The notes under the pieces: generated by a model
The model's input: only the letters and a program-made list of their open reading frames with translations
Told to the model about the DNA's origin: nothing
The model's database searches: none
Position numbers and translations under genes: made by a program
Source of the DNA: CADCVT01 sp036389485
GTDB lineage: Bacteria > Actinomycetota > Thermoleophilia > Solirubrobacterales > Solirubrobacteraceae
Length of the DNA stretch: 64,000 bases
Assembly: GCA_036389485.1 (NCBI GenBank)
Contig: DASVPR010000003.1
Location: forward strand, 12,059-76,058
Reading direction: 5' to 3'
Shown: piece by piece, positions 16,834 through 25,445 of the stretch
Layout of the letters: every line of letters starts with the position of its first letter
Numbering within the stretch: the stretch's first letter is position 1

Positions 16834-17952
16834 TCATCGTCGGTCGACGGCCTCCTCGTACAGCTCGCGCAGCCGCGCCGCCCACTTCTCCGCGGTGAAC
16901 CGCTCCTCGAACGTGCGGCGGGCGGCGGCGCCCATCGCCGCGCGGCGCGCCGGGTCCTCGAGCAGGGAGCCCAGCGCGGCCGTGACCGGCTCCGCCGACG
17001 GAGGGGCGGGCACGAGCACGCCTCCCACGCCGTCCTCGACGATCTCGGGCACCCCGCCGACCCGCGTCGCGACGACCGGCACCCCCGCCGCGGCGGCCTC
17101 GATCAGCGACGTCGGCAGCGCGTCGATCCGCGTCGGGTGGAGGAGGACGTCGGTCGCGTCGAGGACGTCCATCACGTCGTTGCGCTGACCCGCGAGCAGC
17201 ACGCGGTCGCCGAGCGGGGCGGCCATCCGCTCGATCTCCGGCCGGTGCGGCCCCTCGCCGAGCACGAGCAGGCGCAGCGCGGGGAAGCGCTCGCGCAGCG
17301 CCCCGACCGCCTCGATCGCGACGTCGTGGCCCTTTCCCTCGCGCAGGACCGCGAGCATCGTCACGACGACGTCGTCCGGCGCGAGCCCGAGCTCCTCCCG
17401 GACGGCGACGCCCGCGCCCGGCCGCGCCCGCCCCGGGATCCCGTTGCGCACCACGACGACGTGCTCCGGCCTGTCCCAGCCCGTCGCGAGGTACGCGTCG
17501 CGCGCGGCGTCCGACACCGCGATCACCTTGTGCGCGCGCCGGCGGGCGAACGCCATCAGCCGGTTCTTCGCGGCGTCGCGGCCCCGCTCGTCCCACGCCA
17601 TCACGTGCAGCGTCGAGAAGAACGGGATGCGCGCCGCCCGCGCCGCCATCCCGCCGAGCAGGTCCGCGTAGCCGAGGTGGGTGTGCACGACGTCCGGCCG
17701 CAGCCGCCGGACGTGCCGCACGACGCGCGCGAAGCCGCGCGGATCGTGCAGCAGCGTGATCGGGACGAGCACCGGCTCGACGCCCTGTGCAAGAAGCCGT
17801 GCGGCGGCCGGGCTCTCGTCGACGCCCTGCAGGTACGCGACGTCCAGCTCGATGCCCGCCGCGGGCGCGCCGGCCGCGAAGTCGCCCAGCAGCATCTCGG
17901 CGCCGCCCCAGGTCAGGCTGTCGATGACGGCGAGGACGCGGAGCGGGCGCAC
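16834..17952 (-). CDS. Glycosyltransferase family 4 (GT-B)
   Basis: A 372-residue GT-B enzyme. N-terminal VLAVIDSLTWGGAEMLLGDF (the GGAE acceptor-domain motif of WcaC/PimB-like GT4 enzymes), VVHTHLGYADLLGG, then VVTMLAVLREGKGHDVAIEA and DALPTSLIEAAAAGVPVVAT with the E-x7-E region and GGVPEIVEDG. Probable role: repeat-unit assembly. Convergent with the deacetylase-like gene, 35 bp apart. Confidence 0.93.
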   Translation of the reverse strand: MRPLRVLAVIDSLTWGGAEMLLGDFAAGAPAAGIELDVAYLQGVDESPAAARLLAQGVEPVLVPITLLHDPRGFARVVRHVRRLRPDVVHTHLGYADLLGGMAARAARIPFFSTLHVMAWDERGRDAAKNRLMAFARRRAHKVIAVSDAARDAYLATGWDRPEHVVVVRNGIPGRARPGAGVAVREELGLAPDDVVVTMLAVLREGKGHDVAIEAVGALRERFPALRLLVLGEGPHRPEIERMAAPLGDRVLLAGQRNDVMDVLDATDVLLHPTRIDALPTSLIEAAAAGVPVVATRVGGVPEIVEDGVGGVLVPAPPSAEPVTAALGSLLEDPARRAAMGAAARRTFEERFTAEKWAARLRELYEEAVDRR

Positions 17953-18030
17953 GCGGCGGCATCCTATGCACGGGTCCAGCCGTCCAGACGGCGGCCGATA
18001 AGGGGAGGTGACCCCCTAGACTCCGCCCCC

Positions 18031-19578
18031 TTGGACCGCTTCGCCCCGTCACCCCCCGCCGCAACCCGGCAGGAGGGCGCGCTCGCGCAGTACCTGCGCG
18101 CGATCCGCGCCCATCCGTTCGTCATCGCCGCGATCACGCTGCTGACGATCGCCGCCGCCGTCGCGTGGGTCACGCGCAAGGAGCCGGTGTACGAGGCCAC
18201 GGCCGAGGTGCTCGTCACGCCGATGCCGGCGGACAGCAACGCGCTCTTCGGCATCCAGCTGCTCCGCGAGTCCAACGACCCGACCCGCACGCTGCAGACC
18301 GCGGCGTCGCTCGTCGAGACGACGCGCGCCGCCGAGCTGACCGCGCGGCGCATGGGCGACGGCTACACGCGCGCCTCCGTCCAGGACGCGGTCGCGGTCG
18401 AGCCGCAGGGCCAGAGCAACATCCTCGCCGTCACCGCCGAGGCCAACGACGCGCGCGACGCCGCGAAGCTCGCGAACACGTTCGTCGAGTCCTCGCTCGA
18501 GGCGCGGCGCGAGACCCTGCGCAAGCAGATCGCGACCGTCACCTCGGCGCTGGAGGCCGACATCCCGCAGACCGACGCGGCCGCCGCCGCTCCCGAGGGG
18601 ACGGCCGCCGCGGAGACCCGCGCCGAGCTCGCCCAGCTGCGTCGGATCGCCAACGGCGGCGACCCGACGCTCTCGCTCGCGCAGCGCGCGATCGAGCCGA
18701 CGAGCGCCACCGGCCCGCCGGCCCCGCTGGTGATCATCATCGCCGCGATCGCGGGCCTTGCGCTCAGCGCCGGCGCCGCGCTGCTGATGGAGACCGGGAA
18801 CCGGCGCGTCCGCGACGTCGAGGAGCTGCTGTCGATCTACCCGCTGCCGGTGCTCGCGCGGATCCCGAAGCTGTCGCGCGGCGAGGGAGGAGGCGCGCTC
18901 GCCCTGCCGCCCGCTGCGCGGGAGGCGTACCGGACGCTCCAGGTCCAGCTCGACCAGGACGGGACCAAGCCGCGCGTGATCATGCTGACGAGCGCCAACA
19001 GCCAGGACGGCAAGACCAACGCCGCCGTCCACCTCGGCCTCGCGCTCGTCGCCGCGGGCAGCCGCGTCATCCTCATCGACTTCGACCTGCGCAAGCCCGA
19101 CATCGCCCGGCTCATGCGGCTGCCGGAGTCGGGCGGGCTCGTCTCGCTGCTGTCCGGCCGCCACCGGCTCGAGGACGTCCTCGTCCCGGCGCCGCAGCTG
19201 CCGCCGCTGCGCGTCGCCCCGGCGGGCACGGGCGAGGGCGACGCGCTGCTGCTCTCCGCGCTCACGCGGCGGCTCGGGGACATCCTGGGCGAGGCGCGCG
19301 AGCTGGCCGACTACGTGATCCTCGACACCGCGCCGCTCGGCGAGGTCAGCGACGCGCTGCGCCTCGTGCCGCACGTCGACGACGTGATCCTCGTCGCGCG
19401 GCCGAACAACACCCAGCGCCAGGACCTCGAGGCGATGCGCGACCTGCTCGCGCGGGCGGGCGTCGACGCCACCGGGCTGATCGTCGTCGGCGCCACCGGC
19501 TCGCGCACGAGCCGCTACCACACGTACGGAACGCCCACGAGGCCGAAGCGCCGGGCGCTGAGCCGCACCGGCGGGTAG
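18031..19578 (+). CDS. Fused Wzz chain-length determinant / BY-kinase
   Basis: About 515 residues. The N-terminal Wzz part has TM1 (FVIAAITLLTIAAAVAWV), a periplasmic region with heptad-like helices, and TM2 (PAPLVIIIAAIAGLALSAGA). The cytoplasmic BY-kinase part has Walker A (TSANSQDGKTNAA), Walker A' (VILIDFDLRKP) and Walker B (YVILDTAPLGE). The C-terminal Tyr cluster is minimal (RYHTYG), so autophosphorylation capacity may be reduced. It sets glycan chain length together with Wzy; the PHP phosphatase at 6105-6857 would reverse its phosphorylation. No ATG fits; I used TTG 18031 (LDRFAPSPPA), with GGGGAGG lying about 20 bases upstream, so the start is uncertain. Confidence 0.88.
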   Translation: MDRFAPSPPAATRQEGALAQYLRAIRAHPFVIAAITLLTIAAAVAWVTRKEPVYEATAEVLVTPMPADSNALFGIQLLRESNDPTRTLQTAASLVETTRAAELTARRMGDGYTRASVQDAVAVEPQGQSNILAVTAEANDARDAAKLANTFVESSLEARRETLRKQIATVTSALEADIPQTDAAAAAPEGTAAAETRAELAQLRRIANGGDPTLSLAQRAIEPTSATGPPAPLVIIIAAIAGLALSAGAALLMETGNRRVRDVEELLSIYPLPVLARIPKLSRGEGGGALALPPAAREAYRTLQVQLDQDGTKPRVIMLTSANSQDGKTNAAVHLGLALVAAGSRVILIDFDLRKPDIARLMRLPESGGLVSLLSGRHRLEDVLVPAPQLPPLRVAPAGTGEGDALLLSALTRRLGDILGEARELADYVILDTAPLGEVSDALRLVPHVDDVILVARPNNTQRQDLEAMRDLLARAGVDATGLIVVGATGSRTSRYHTYGTPTRPKRRALSRTGG

Positions 19579-19584
19579 CGCGAC

Positions 19585-20967
19585 ATGGCCGCCCGGCCGT
19601 TGCCGCTGCTCTCCCCGCCGCTCGTGGCGATCGCCGCCGCGGGCGTCGCGCTGTTCTCGGGCCTGCTCATCGCGGTACGGCCGGCGCTCGGGGTCGGCTT
19701 CGTCGTCGCGCTCGCTTTCGTCCCGATCGCGTTCGTGAACCTGCGCCTCGCGCTCGTGCTGTGCACGCCGATCCCGTTCATCCAGTACCTGCCCGCGGTG
19801 TCGGTCGGGCCGACGTTCGCCCTGCTCGTCGTACTCGCGGCGTGGCTCGGCACCGGCCGCGACCGCCGCGCCGCCGGGGCGAGCGCGCTGGCGCGGCAGG
19901 GCCCCCTCGTCGCGGTGCTCCTCGGGCTGGTCGTCTGGGTGACGGTGTCGATCGCGCTCTCGGAGGACACCGGACGCGCGCTGGGCGAGGCCACGAACTG
20001 GTACGTCGCCGCGCTGCTGTTCTTCATCTTCGCGACGACGCTGCGCACCGGGCGCGACGCCCGGCTCGTCGTCGCCGCGTTCGTGTTCGGCGCGGTGCTG
20101 TCGGTGAGCGTCGGCCTCGCGGCGACGGGGCTGCACCCGGTCGACAGCGCGATCGAGACCTCGACGTTCACCGAGGGCCGCCTGAAGGGCGGCTCGTCGG
20201 ACCCGAACTACCTCGCGGCGGGGATCGTGCCCGCGATCGTGCTCGCGTTCGGCCTCGCGGCCGGGCTGCGCTCGGCGCTCTCGCGCTGGGCGGTCGCCGT
20301 GGCGATCATGATCCTCGCGGTGGGGCTCGCGGCGACGCAGTCGCGCGGCGGGTTCATCGCGCTCCTCGTCGCGGCGCTCGCGGGCGTCGTGCTGATCCGC
20401 CGCCACCGGCTGCTCATCCTGTCCGGTACGGCCGTCCTCTGCGGGCTGGTCGCGCTCTCCCTCGCGGTGACGCCCGGCGCGTGGGACCGCGTCACCAAGG
20501 TCGACGGCGGCGGCAACGGCCGGTCGGACCTGTGGACGGTCGCCTGGCGCATCGGGCAGGAGCATCCGGTGACCGGCGTCGGGATCTCGGACTTCGCCAC
20601 CGAGGCCCACCGGTACGTGCGCCGGCCGGGCCAGCTCACCGACGCGGCGCTCATCGTCGACCGCCCGCACGTCGCCCACAACACGTACCTCCAGGTGCTC
20701 ACCGAGCTGGGGCTCGTCGGGCTCGCGCTCTTCCTCGCGCTCGTCGCCGTCTTCCTCGCGCTGACGTGGCAGGCGGCGCGCCGCTTCGTCGAGCGGGGGG
20801 AGACCGCGCTCGCGTCGCTGACCACCGCGCTGCTCGTCGCCGAGCTGGCGTGGCTCATCGCGCTGTTCTTCATCTCCGCCGCGAGCGACCGGCGGATGTG
20901 GATCCTGTTCGCCCTCGCCGTCGTCCTGCGCGTCATGTCGGCGCGCCCGCCCGAGCTCGAGCGCTGA
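19585..20967 (+). CDS. Wzy/O-antigen ligase-type membrane protein
   Basis: A 460-residue polytopic protein with the Wzy_C pattern: ATQSRGGFIALLVAALAG, then GRSDLWTVAWRIGQEHPVTG and the long outer loop ending HVAHNTYLQVLTELGLVGLA (H...N.....E.G.G motif). It lies directly between the Wzz/BY-kinase and asparagine synthase genes in a tightly packed plus-strand operon (6 bp and 1 bp gaps), which makes it the better candidate for the repeat-unit polymerase working with that Wzz. Confidence 0.9.
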   Translation: MAARPLPLLSPPLVAIAAAGVALFSGLLIAVRPALGVGFVVALAFVPIAFVNLRLALVLCTPIPFIQYLPAVSVGPTFALLVVLAAWLGTGRDRRAAGASALARQGPLVAVLLGLVVWVTVSIALSEDTGRALGEATNWYVAALLFFIFATTLRTGRDARLVVAAFVFGAVLSVSVGLAATGLHPVDSAIETSTFTEGRLKGGSSDPNYLAAGIVPAIVLAFGLAAGLRSALSRWAVAVAIMILAVGLAATQSRGGFIALLVAALAGVVLIRRHRLLILSGTAVLCGLVALSLAVTPGAWDRVTKVDGGGNGRSDLWTVAWRIGQEHPVTGVGISDFATEAHRYVRRPGQLTDAALIVDRPHVAHNTYLQVLTELGLVGLALFLALVAVFLALTWQAARRFVERGETALASLTTALLVAELAWLIALFFISAASDRRMWILFALAVVLRVMSARPPELER

Positions 20968-20968
20968 C

Positions 20969-22825
20969 ATGTGCGGGATCTGCGGCATCGTCGACCTGCG
21001 CGGCGAGCGCGTCAACGAGGACGCGCTGCGGGCGATGAACGCCACGCTCTTCCACCGCGGGCCGGACAGCGAGGGCGTCCTGGTCGACGGGCCGGTCGGG
21101 CTCGCGATGCGGCGGCTGTCGATCATCGACCTCGGCGGCGGCGATCAGCCGATCGGCAACGAGACCGGCTCGATCCAGGTCGTCCAGAACGGCGAGATCT
21201 ACAACTACCGCGAGCTGCGCGCCGAGCTCGAGCGCGCCGGGCACCGGTTCGCGACGCACAGCGACACCGAGGTGCTCGTCCACCTGTACGAGGAGCACGG
21301 GCTCGACTTCGCCGACCGGCTGCGCGGGATGTTCGCTGTCGCGGTGTGGGACACCGAGCGTCGGCGCGTCGTGGTCGCGCGCGACCGGTTCGGGATCAAG
21401 CCGCTGTACTGGCGGCACGCGGGCGGGCAGGTGTCGTTCGCGTCGGAGCTGAAGGCGCTGCGCGAGCAGCCCGGGTTCTCGCGCGAGCTGGACCCGGACG
21501 CGCTCGAGGCGTACCTGGCTTTGAATTGGGTCCCCGCGCCGCTGACCATCTACCGCGAGGCGCGCAAGCTGCCGCCGGGCCATCTGCTCGTCGTCGACGA
21601 GGGCGCCGAGCCGCGCGTGCAGCGCTACGCGCGCCCGGCGCCGGTGCCGCGCGAGGCGCTGCGCCGCGAGTCGTTCGAGGAGCTGGCGGAGGAGCTGCGC
21701 GGCCGGCTGCGCGACTCGGTGCGCGCGCACCTCGTCGCGGACGTGCCGGTCGGTGTCCTGCTGTCGGGCGGGGTCGACTCCTCGGCGATCGCGGCGCTGG
21801 CCGCCGACCAGGTGAGCGGCCCTCTGCAGACGTTCTCGATCGGGTTCGAGGAGGCCGGGTTCAACGAGCTCGACCGCGCGCGCCTGACCGCGAAGCGCTA
21901 CGCGACCGACCACCACGAGCTCGTCGTCCGGCCCGACGCCGTCGACCTGCTCCCGAGGGTCGTGGCCGCGTACGACGAGCCGTTCGCGGACTCGTCCTCG
22001 CTCCCGACGTACCTCGTGAACGAGCTGGCGTCGCGGCACGTGAAGGTCGCGCTGGCCGGCGAGGGCGGCGACGAGCTGTTCGGCGGCTACAACACGTACA
22101 CCGCGGACCGGATCGCGGGGCGGCTCGGGCCGGTCGCGGCGCGGCTGCGGCCGCTGATCGACCTGCTGCCCAGCTCGTCGGGCGCCGCGCGGCTCGACGA
22201 CAAGGCGAAGCGGTTCGCCGCCGCGGGCGCGCTGCCGCCGCTGGAGCGGCACTGCGGCTGGACGGAGGTGCTCGCGCCGGAGGTGCGCCGCGAGCTGCTG
22301 GACGGGCGCGGCGGCTCGCTCGACCCGATCGACCTGTACCGCGCGCGGTTCGCGGAGACCGCGGGGGCGGAGCTGCTGACGCGCCTGCAGGACGTCGACC
22401 TCGGCATCAACCTCGCCGACGACCAGCTCGTGAAGACGGACCGGGCGTCGATGGCGCACTCGCTCGAGGCGCGGGTCCCGTTCCTCGATCCGGTCGTCTC
22501 CGAGCTGGCCCTCTCGACGCCCGCGGTCCACAAGGTGCGGGGGCTGCAGAAGAAGCGGCTCCTGCGCGCCGCGGTCGCGCCCGTCATCCCCGCCGAGATC
22601 CTGACCGCGCCGAAGCAGGGCTTCTCGATCCCGGCGGCGGCGTGGCTGCGCAACGAGCTGTCGGGGATGGCGCGCGAGCTGCTGTCGCCGGCGCGGCTGC
22701 GCGCGCAGGGCTGGTTCCAGCCCGAGCCGGTCGCCCGGCTGCTCGACGAGCACCTGGCCGCGCGGGCGGACCGCAGCCGCCAGCTGTGGTCGCTCCTCGT
22801 CTTCACGCTGTGGAACGAGCAGTGA
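20969..22825 (+). CDS. asnB: Asparagine synthase (glutamine-hydrolysing)
   Basis: 618 residues. The Cys-2 amidotransferase nucleophile is exposed at MCGICGIVDL. The Ntn-type glutaminase domain (about 1-210) includes RGPDSEG and NGEIYNYRELR. The synthetase domain has the ATP-pyrophosphatase loop VLLSGGVDSSAIAAL and later GEGGDELFGGYNTY. It makes asparagine from aspartate, glutamine and ATP, or amidates an uronic acid or amino-sugar carboxylate when located in glycan clusters. Position inside the polysaccharide operon (1 bp after the Wzy gene, GTGA overlap with the GT2 gene) supports the second idea; this is inference. Confidence 0.92.
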   Translation: MCGICGIVDLRGERVNEDALRAMNATLFHRGPDSEGVLVDGPVGLAMRRLSIIDLGGGDQPIGNETGSIQVVQNGEIYNYRELRAELERAGHRFATHSDTEVLVHLYEEHGLDFADRLRGMFAVAVWDTERRRVVVARDRFGIKPLYWRHAGGQVSFASELKALREQPGFSRELDPDALEAYLALNWVPAPLTIYREARKLPPGHLLVVDEGAEPRVQRYARPAPVPREALRRESFEELAEELRGRLRDSVRAHLVADVPVGVLLSGGVDSSAIAALAADQVSGPLQTFSIGFEEAGFNELDRARLTAKRYATDHHELVVRPDAVDLLPRVVAAYDEPFADSSSLPTYLVNELASRHVKVALAGEGGDELFGGYNTYTADRIAGRLGPVAARLRPLIDLLPSSSGAARLDDKAKRFAAAGALPPLERHCGWTEVLAPEVRRELLDGRGGSLDPIDLYRARFAETAGAELLTRLQDVDLGINLADDQLVKTDRASMAHSLEARVPFLDPVVSELALSTPAVHKVRGLQKKRLLRAAVAPVIPAEILTAPKQGFSIPAAAWLRNELSGMARELLSPARLRAQGWFQPEPVARLLDEHLAARADRSRQLWSLLVFTLWNEQ

Positions 22826-23850
22826 GCCCGGCGGTCTCGGTCCTCGTTCCGGTGCTGAACGAGGAGCGTCATCTGGAGGACGCGCTTTCGCTGATGCGGG
22901 CGCAGGAGGTCCCGGGCGGGCTGGAGATCCTCTGCATCGACGGCGGGTCGGAGGATCGCAGTCGCTCGATCCTTTCGCGGGTGTCCGCCGCGGACCCGCG
23001 CGTGCGCGTCTTCGACAACCCCGCCCGGCGCACGCCGCAGGCGCTCAACATCGGGCTGCGCGAGGCGCGCGGGGAGTACGTCGCGCGGATGGACGCGCAC
23101 ACGTGGTACCCGCCCGACTACCTCGCCCGTGGCATCGAGCGGCTGTCGCGGGGCGACGTCGCGTGGGTCAGCGGGCCGCAGCTCGCCGAGGGCGCGGGGA
23201 CGTGGTCGCGGCGGGTCGCGCTCGCGCTCGCGACGCCGCTGGGCGTGGGGCAGGCCGGGTTCCGCCGGGCGACCGAGGAGACCGAGGTCGACAGCGGGTT
23301 CACCGGCGTCTGGCGGCGCTCGACGCTCGTCGAGCAGGGCGGCTGGGACGAGGGATGGCCGATCAACCAGGACGGCGAGCTGGCGGCCCGGATCCGCGCG
23401 GCCGGCGGGCGCATCGTCTGCGTGCCGGAGATGGCGGCGAAGTACGTGCCGCGCGACAGCCTGCGCGCGCTCGGCCGGCAGTACTGGCGGTACGGGCAGT
23501 ACAAGGCGAAGACGGTCGGGCGCCATCCGACGTCGATGCGGCGCACGCACGTGCTGCCGCCGGGCGTCGTCCTGACGATCGCCGCCGCGCTTGCGCCCGG
23601 ACCGCAGCGGCGCCTCGCGCGGGTGGGCGTCGCCGCCTGGGCGGCGGCGCTCGTCGCGACCGCGGTTCGCGAGGGAGCACGCGGAGCTTCGCCGTCCGAC
23701 GCCGCGGCGCTCCCGCTCGTCTTCGCGACGATGCACGTCGCGTGGGGCGCGGGCTTCCTCGTCGGCTCGGCGAAGTTCGGGCCGCCCACCGCGGCGATCC
23801 TGCACGCCCTCGCGCCGCCGAGGGGCGATGGCGACGGCGCCCCCCGATGA
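22822..23850 (+). CDS. Glycosyltransferase family 2 (ExoA-like)
   Basis: 342 residues starting at GTG 22822 inside the previous stop (GTGA). GT-A fold: VSVLVPVLNEERHLEDAL, IDGGSEDRSRSIL, and RMDAHTWYPPDYL, where the metal-binding DxD is written DAH as in succinoglycan ExoA-like enzymes. NQDGELAARI supplies the catalytic ED-like motif, and a C-terminal membrane region (about 240-330) follows. It probably extends the repeat unit at the membrane. The next gene overlaps by ATGA. Confidence 0.88.
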   Translation: MSPAVSVLVPVLNEERHLEDALSLMRAQEVPGGLEILCIDGGSEDRSRSILSRVSAADPRVRVFDNPARRTPQALNIGLREARGEYVARMDAHTWYPPDYLARGIERLSRGDVAWVSGPQLAEGAGTWSRRVALALATPLGVGQAGFRRATEETEVDSGFTGVWRRSTLVEQGGWDEGWPINQDGELAARIRAAGGRIVCVPEMAAKYVPRDSLRALGRQYWRYGQYKAKTVGRHPTSMRRTHVLPPGVVLTIAAALAPGPQRRLARVGVAAWAAALVATAVREGARGASPSDAAALPLVFATMHVAWGAGFLVGSAKFGPPTAAILHALAPPRGDGDGAPR

Positions 23851-25013
23851 GGCTCGGCCTCTACATCGACGCGATGTACCGGACGGCGCCGGACGGCACG
23901 GTCCTGACCAACTTCGAGACGCTCCCGTTCCTGCGGTTCGGGTGCGAGGTGGGGTCGCGGTTCGACTCGCTCGTGCTGTTCGGGCGCGCGGCCCCGGCCG
24001 ACGCGGGCGTCGACTACGCGCTGCCTCCCGGCCCGTCCGTCGCGCAGCTGCCGTGGTACCCGAGCCTCGCGCACCTCGGCGCGTTCGCCCGCGCGGTCCT
24101 GCGGATCCTGCCCGCGCTGTGGCGGGGGCTCGATCGGGTCGACGTCGTGTGGGCGTTCGGGCCCCATCCGGTCTCGCTCGTGCTCGCGGCCATGGGGCTG
24201 GTGCGGCGACGGCGCGTCGTGCTCGGCGTGCGCCAGGACACCATGCGGTACTTCCGGACGCGGCTGCGCAAGCGCAGCACCGCGCCGCTGCTCGCGCCAC
24301 TGTGGCTGCTCGATTTCGCGTGGCGCGCGGTCGCGCGCGCGGTGCCGGTGACGGTCGTGGGGCCGGAGCTCGAGCGGCGCTACGCCGGGCCGAGGCGCGG
24401 CGTGCTGCCGATGACGGTGTCGCTCATGCGCGAAGCGGAGGTGGCCGCGGAGCCGCGTGCCTTCGGACGCGATCCGGTTGGTCTCCTCACGGTCGGCCGG
24501 ATCGAGCCCGAGAAGAACCCGATGCTGCTCGTCGACGCGCTCGCCGACCTGAACGCCTCCGGCCGGCGGTTCCGGTTGACGTGGGTGGGGACCGGCCGGC
24601 TGAGCGACGCCGTGCGCGAGCGAGCGGAGGAGCGGGGCGTCGGCGACGCGCTCGAGGTCGCGGGGTTCGTCCCGCCGGGCGAGGAGCTCCTCGCGCGCTA
24701 TCGCGAAGCGGACGTCTTCGTCCATGTCGCGCTCACGGAGGGCGTCCCGCAGGTCCTCCTCGAAGCGCTCGCCTGCGCGACCCCCGTCGTGGGGACCGAC
24801 GTCGGGGGAGTGTCGTTCGCGCTCGACGGCGGCGCGGCCGGCCTGCTCGTCCCGCCGCGCGATCGCGAAGCGCTCGTCGCCGCGGTCCGGAGCGCGGTGG
24901 AGGATCGCGAGGGGCGCGAGGCGCGCGTGCGGCGAGGCTTGGAACTGGCGCGCGAGCGGACGCTCGAGGCGGAGGCGACGCGCGCGGCGGCGTTCCTCGC
25001 GGGCCGCGCGTAG
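23847..25013 (+). CDS. Glycosyltransferase family 4 (GT-B)
   Basis: 388 residues, ATG at 23847 overlapping the GT2 stop. C-terminal donor domain: GLLTVGRIEPEKNPMLLVDA, LTWVGTGRLSDAVRE and ALTEGVPQVLLEALACATPV (E-x7-E), then GTDVGGVSFALDGGAAG. A hydrophobic stretch near residues 140-170 could be a membrane-association helix. Last gene of the 18031-25013 plus-strand operon. Confidence 0.9.
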   Translation: MRLGLYIDAMYRTAPDGTVLTNFETLPFLRFGCEVGSRFDSLVLFGRAAPADAGVDYALPPGPSVAQLPWYPSLAHLGAFARAVLRILPALWRGLDRVDVVWAFGPHPVSLVLAAMGLVRRRRVVLGVRQDTMRYFRTRLRKRSTAPLLAPLWLLDFAWRAVARAVPVTVVGPELERRYAGPRRGVLPMTVSLMREAEVAAEPRAFGRDPVGLLTVGRIEPEKNPMLLVDALADLNASGRRFRLTWVGTGRLSDAVRERAEERGVGDALEVAGFVPPGEELLARYREADVFVHVALTEGVPQVLLEALACATPVVGTDVGGVSFALDGGAAGLLVPPRDREALVAAVRSAVEDREGREARVRRGLELARERTLEAEATRAAAFLAGRA

Positions 25014-25080
25014 TCTCGCCCGGCGCCGCCGCTTCACGCCCGAGCCGGCGCCGCGCCGCGCCCGGCGCCGCTCCGCGCGC
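25014..25080. other. GC-rich gap between convergent genes
   Basis: 67 bases composed of repeated CCGGCGCCGC-like blocks, able to form several GC-only hairpins. It may work as a bidirectional terminator, but no T-run is present. Confidence 0.4.
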
Positions 25081-25416
25081 CTACTTCGCGCCCTCGGTGA
25101 AGATCTCGTCGAGGACGTCGGCGCCGACGTCCTTGCCGAACGTGGCGCGCAGGTACTCGCGGACCTCTTCTCGGCTTCGGCCGGCGAGCATCATGTCGAG
25201 GGCGACGAGGCGGACGGGGTCGGCCTCGGGCCAGCCTCCGGGGGGCTCGGCCGGCGGCTCGGGGCGGTTCGCCTGGGGCTGCGGCGCCGGTTCGAGGCCG
25301 AGCGCCTCGCCCAGCTCGGCCCACTGGCGCCGGACGTCGGTCGCCTGGCTGAGCAGCTCGTCCGCGAGCGCGGCGAGCTCGTCCAACGGGCTGTCCTCCG
25401 GCGTCCGGTCGTCCAT
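25081..25416 (-). CDS. Small acidic protein of unknown function
   Basis: 111 residues, not recognised. N-terminal acidic helix (MDDRTPEDSPLDELAALADE), a Pro/Gln-rich middle (about 45-62), then a compact helical C-terminal part (DPVRLVALDMMLAGRSREEV and VREYLRATFGKDVGADVLDE). It follows the large coiled-coil gene by 29 bp on the same strand, so the two are probably co-transcribed; a partner role is inference. Confidence 0.7.
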   Translation of the reverse strand: MDDRTPEDSPLDELAALADELLSQATDVRRQWAELGEALGLEPAPQPQANRPEPPAEPPGGWPEADPVRLVALDMMLAGRSREEVREYLRATFGKDVGADVLDEIFTEGAK

Positions 25417-25445
25417 GCCGCGCAGCGTATCGCTCGCGCGGGCGG

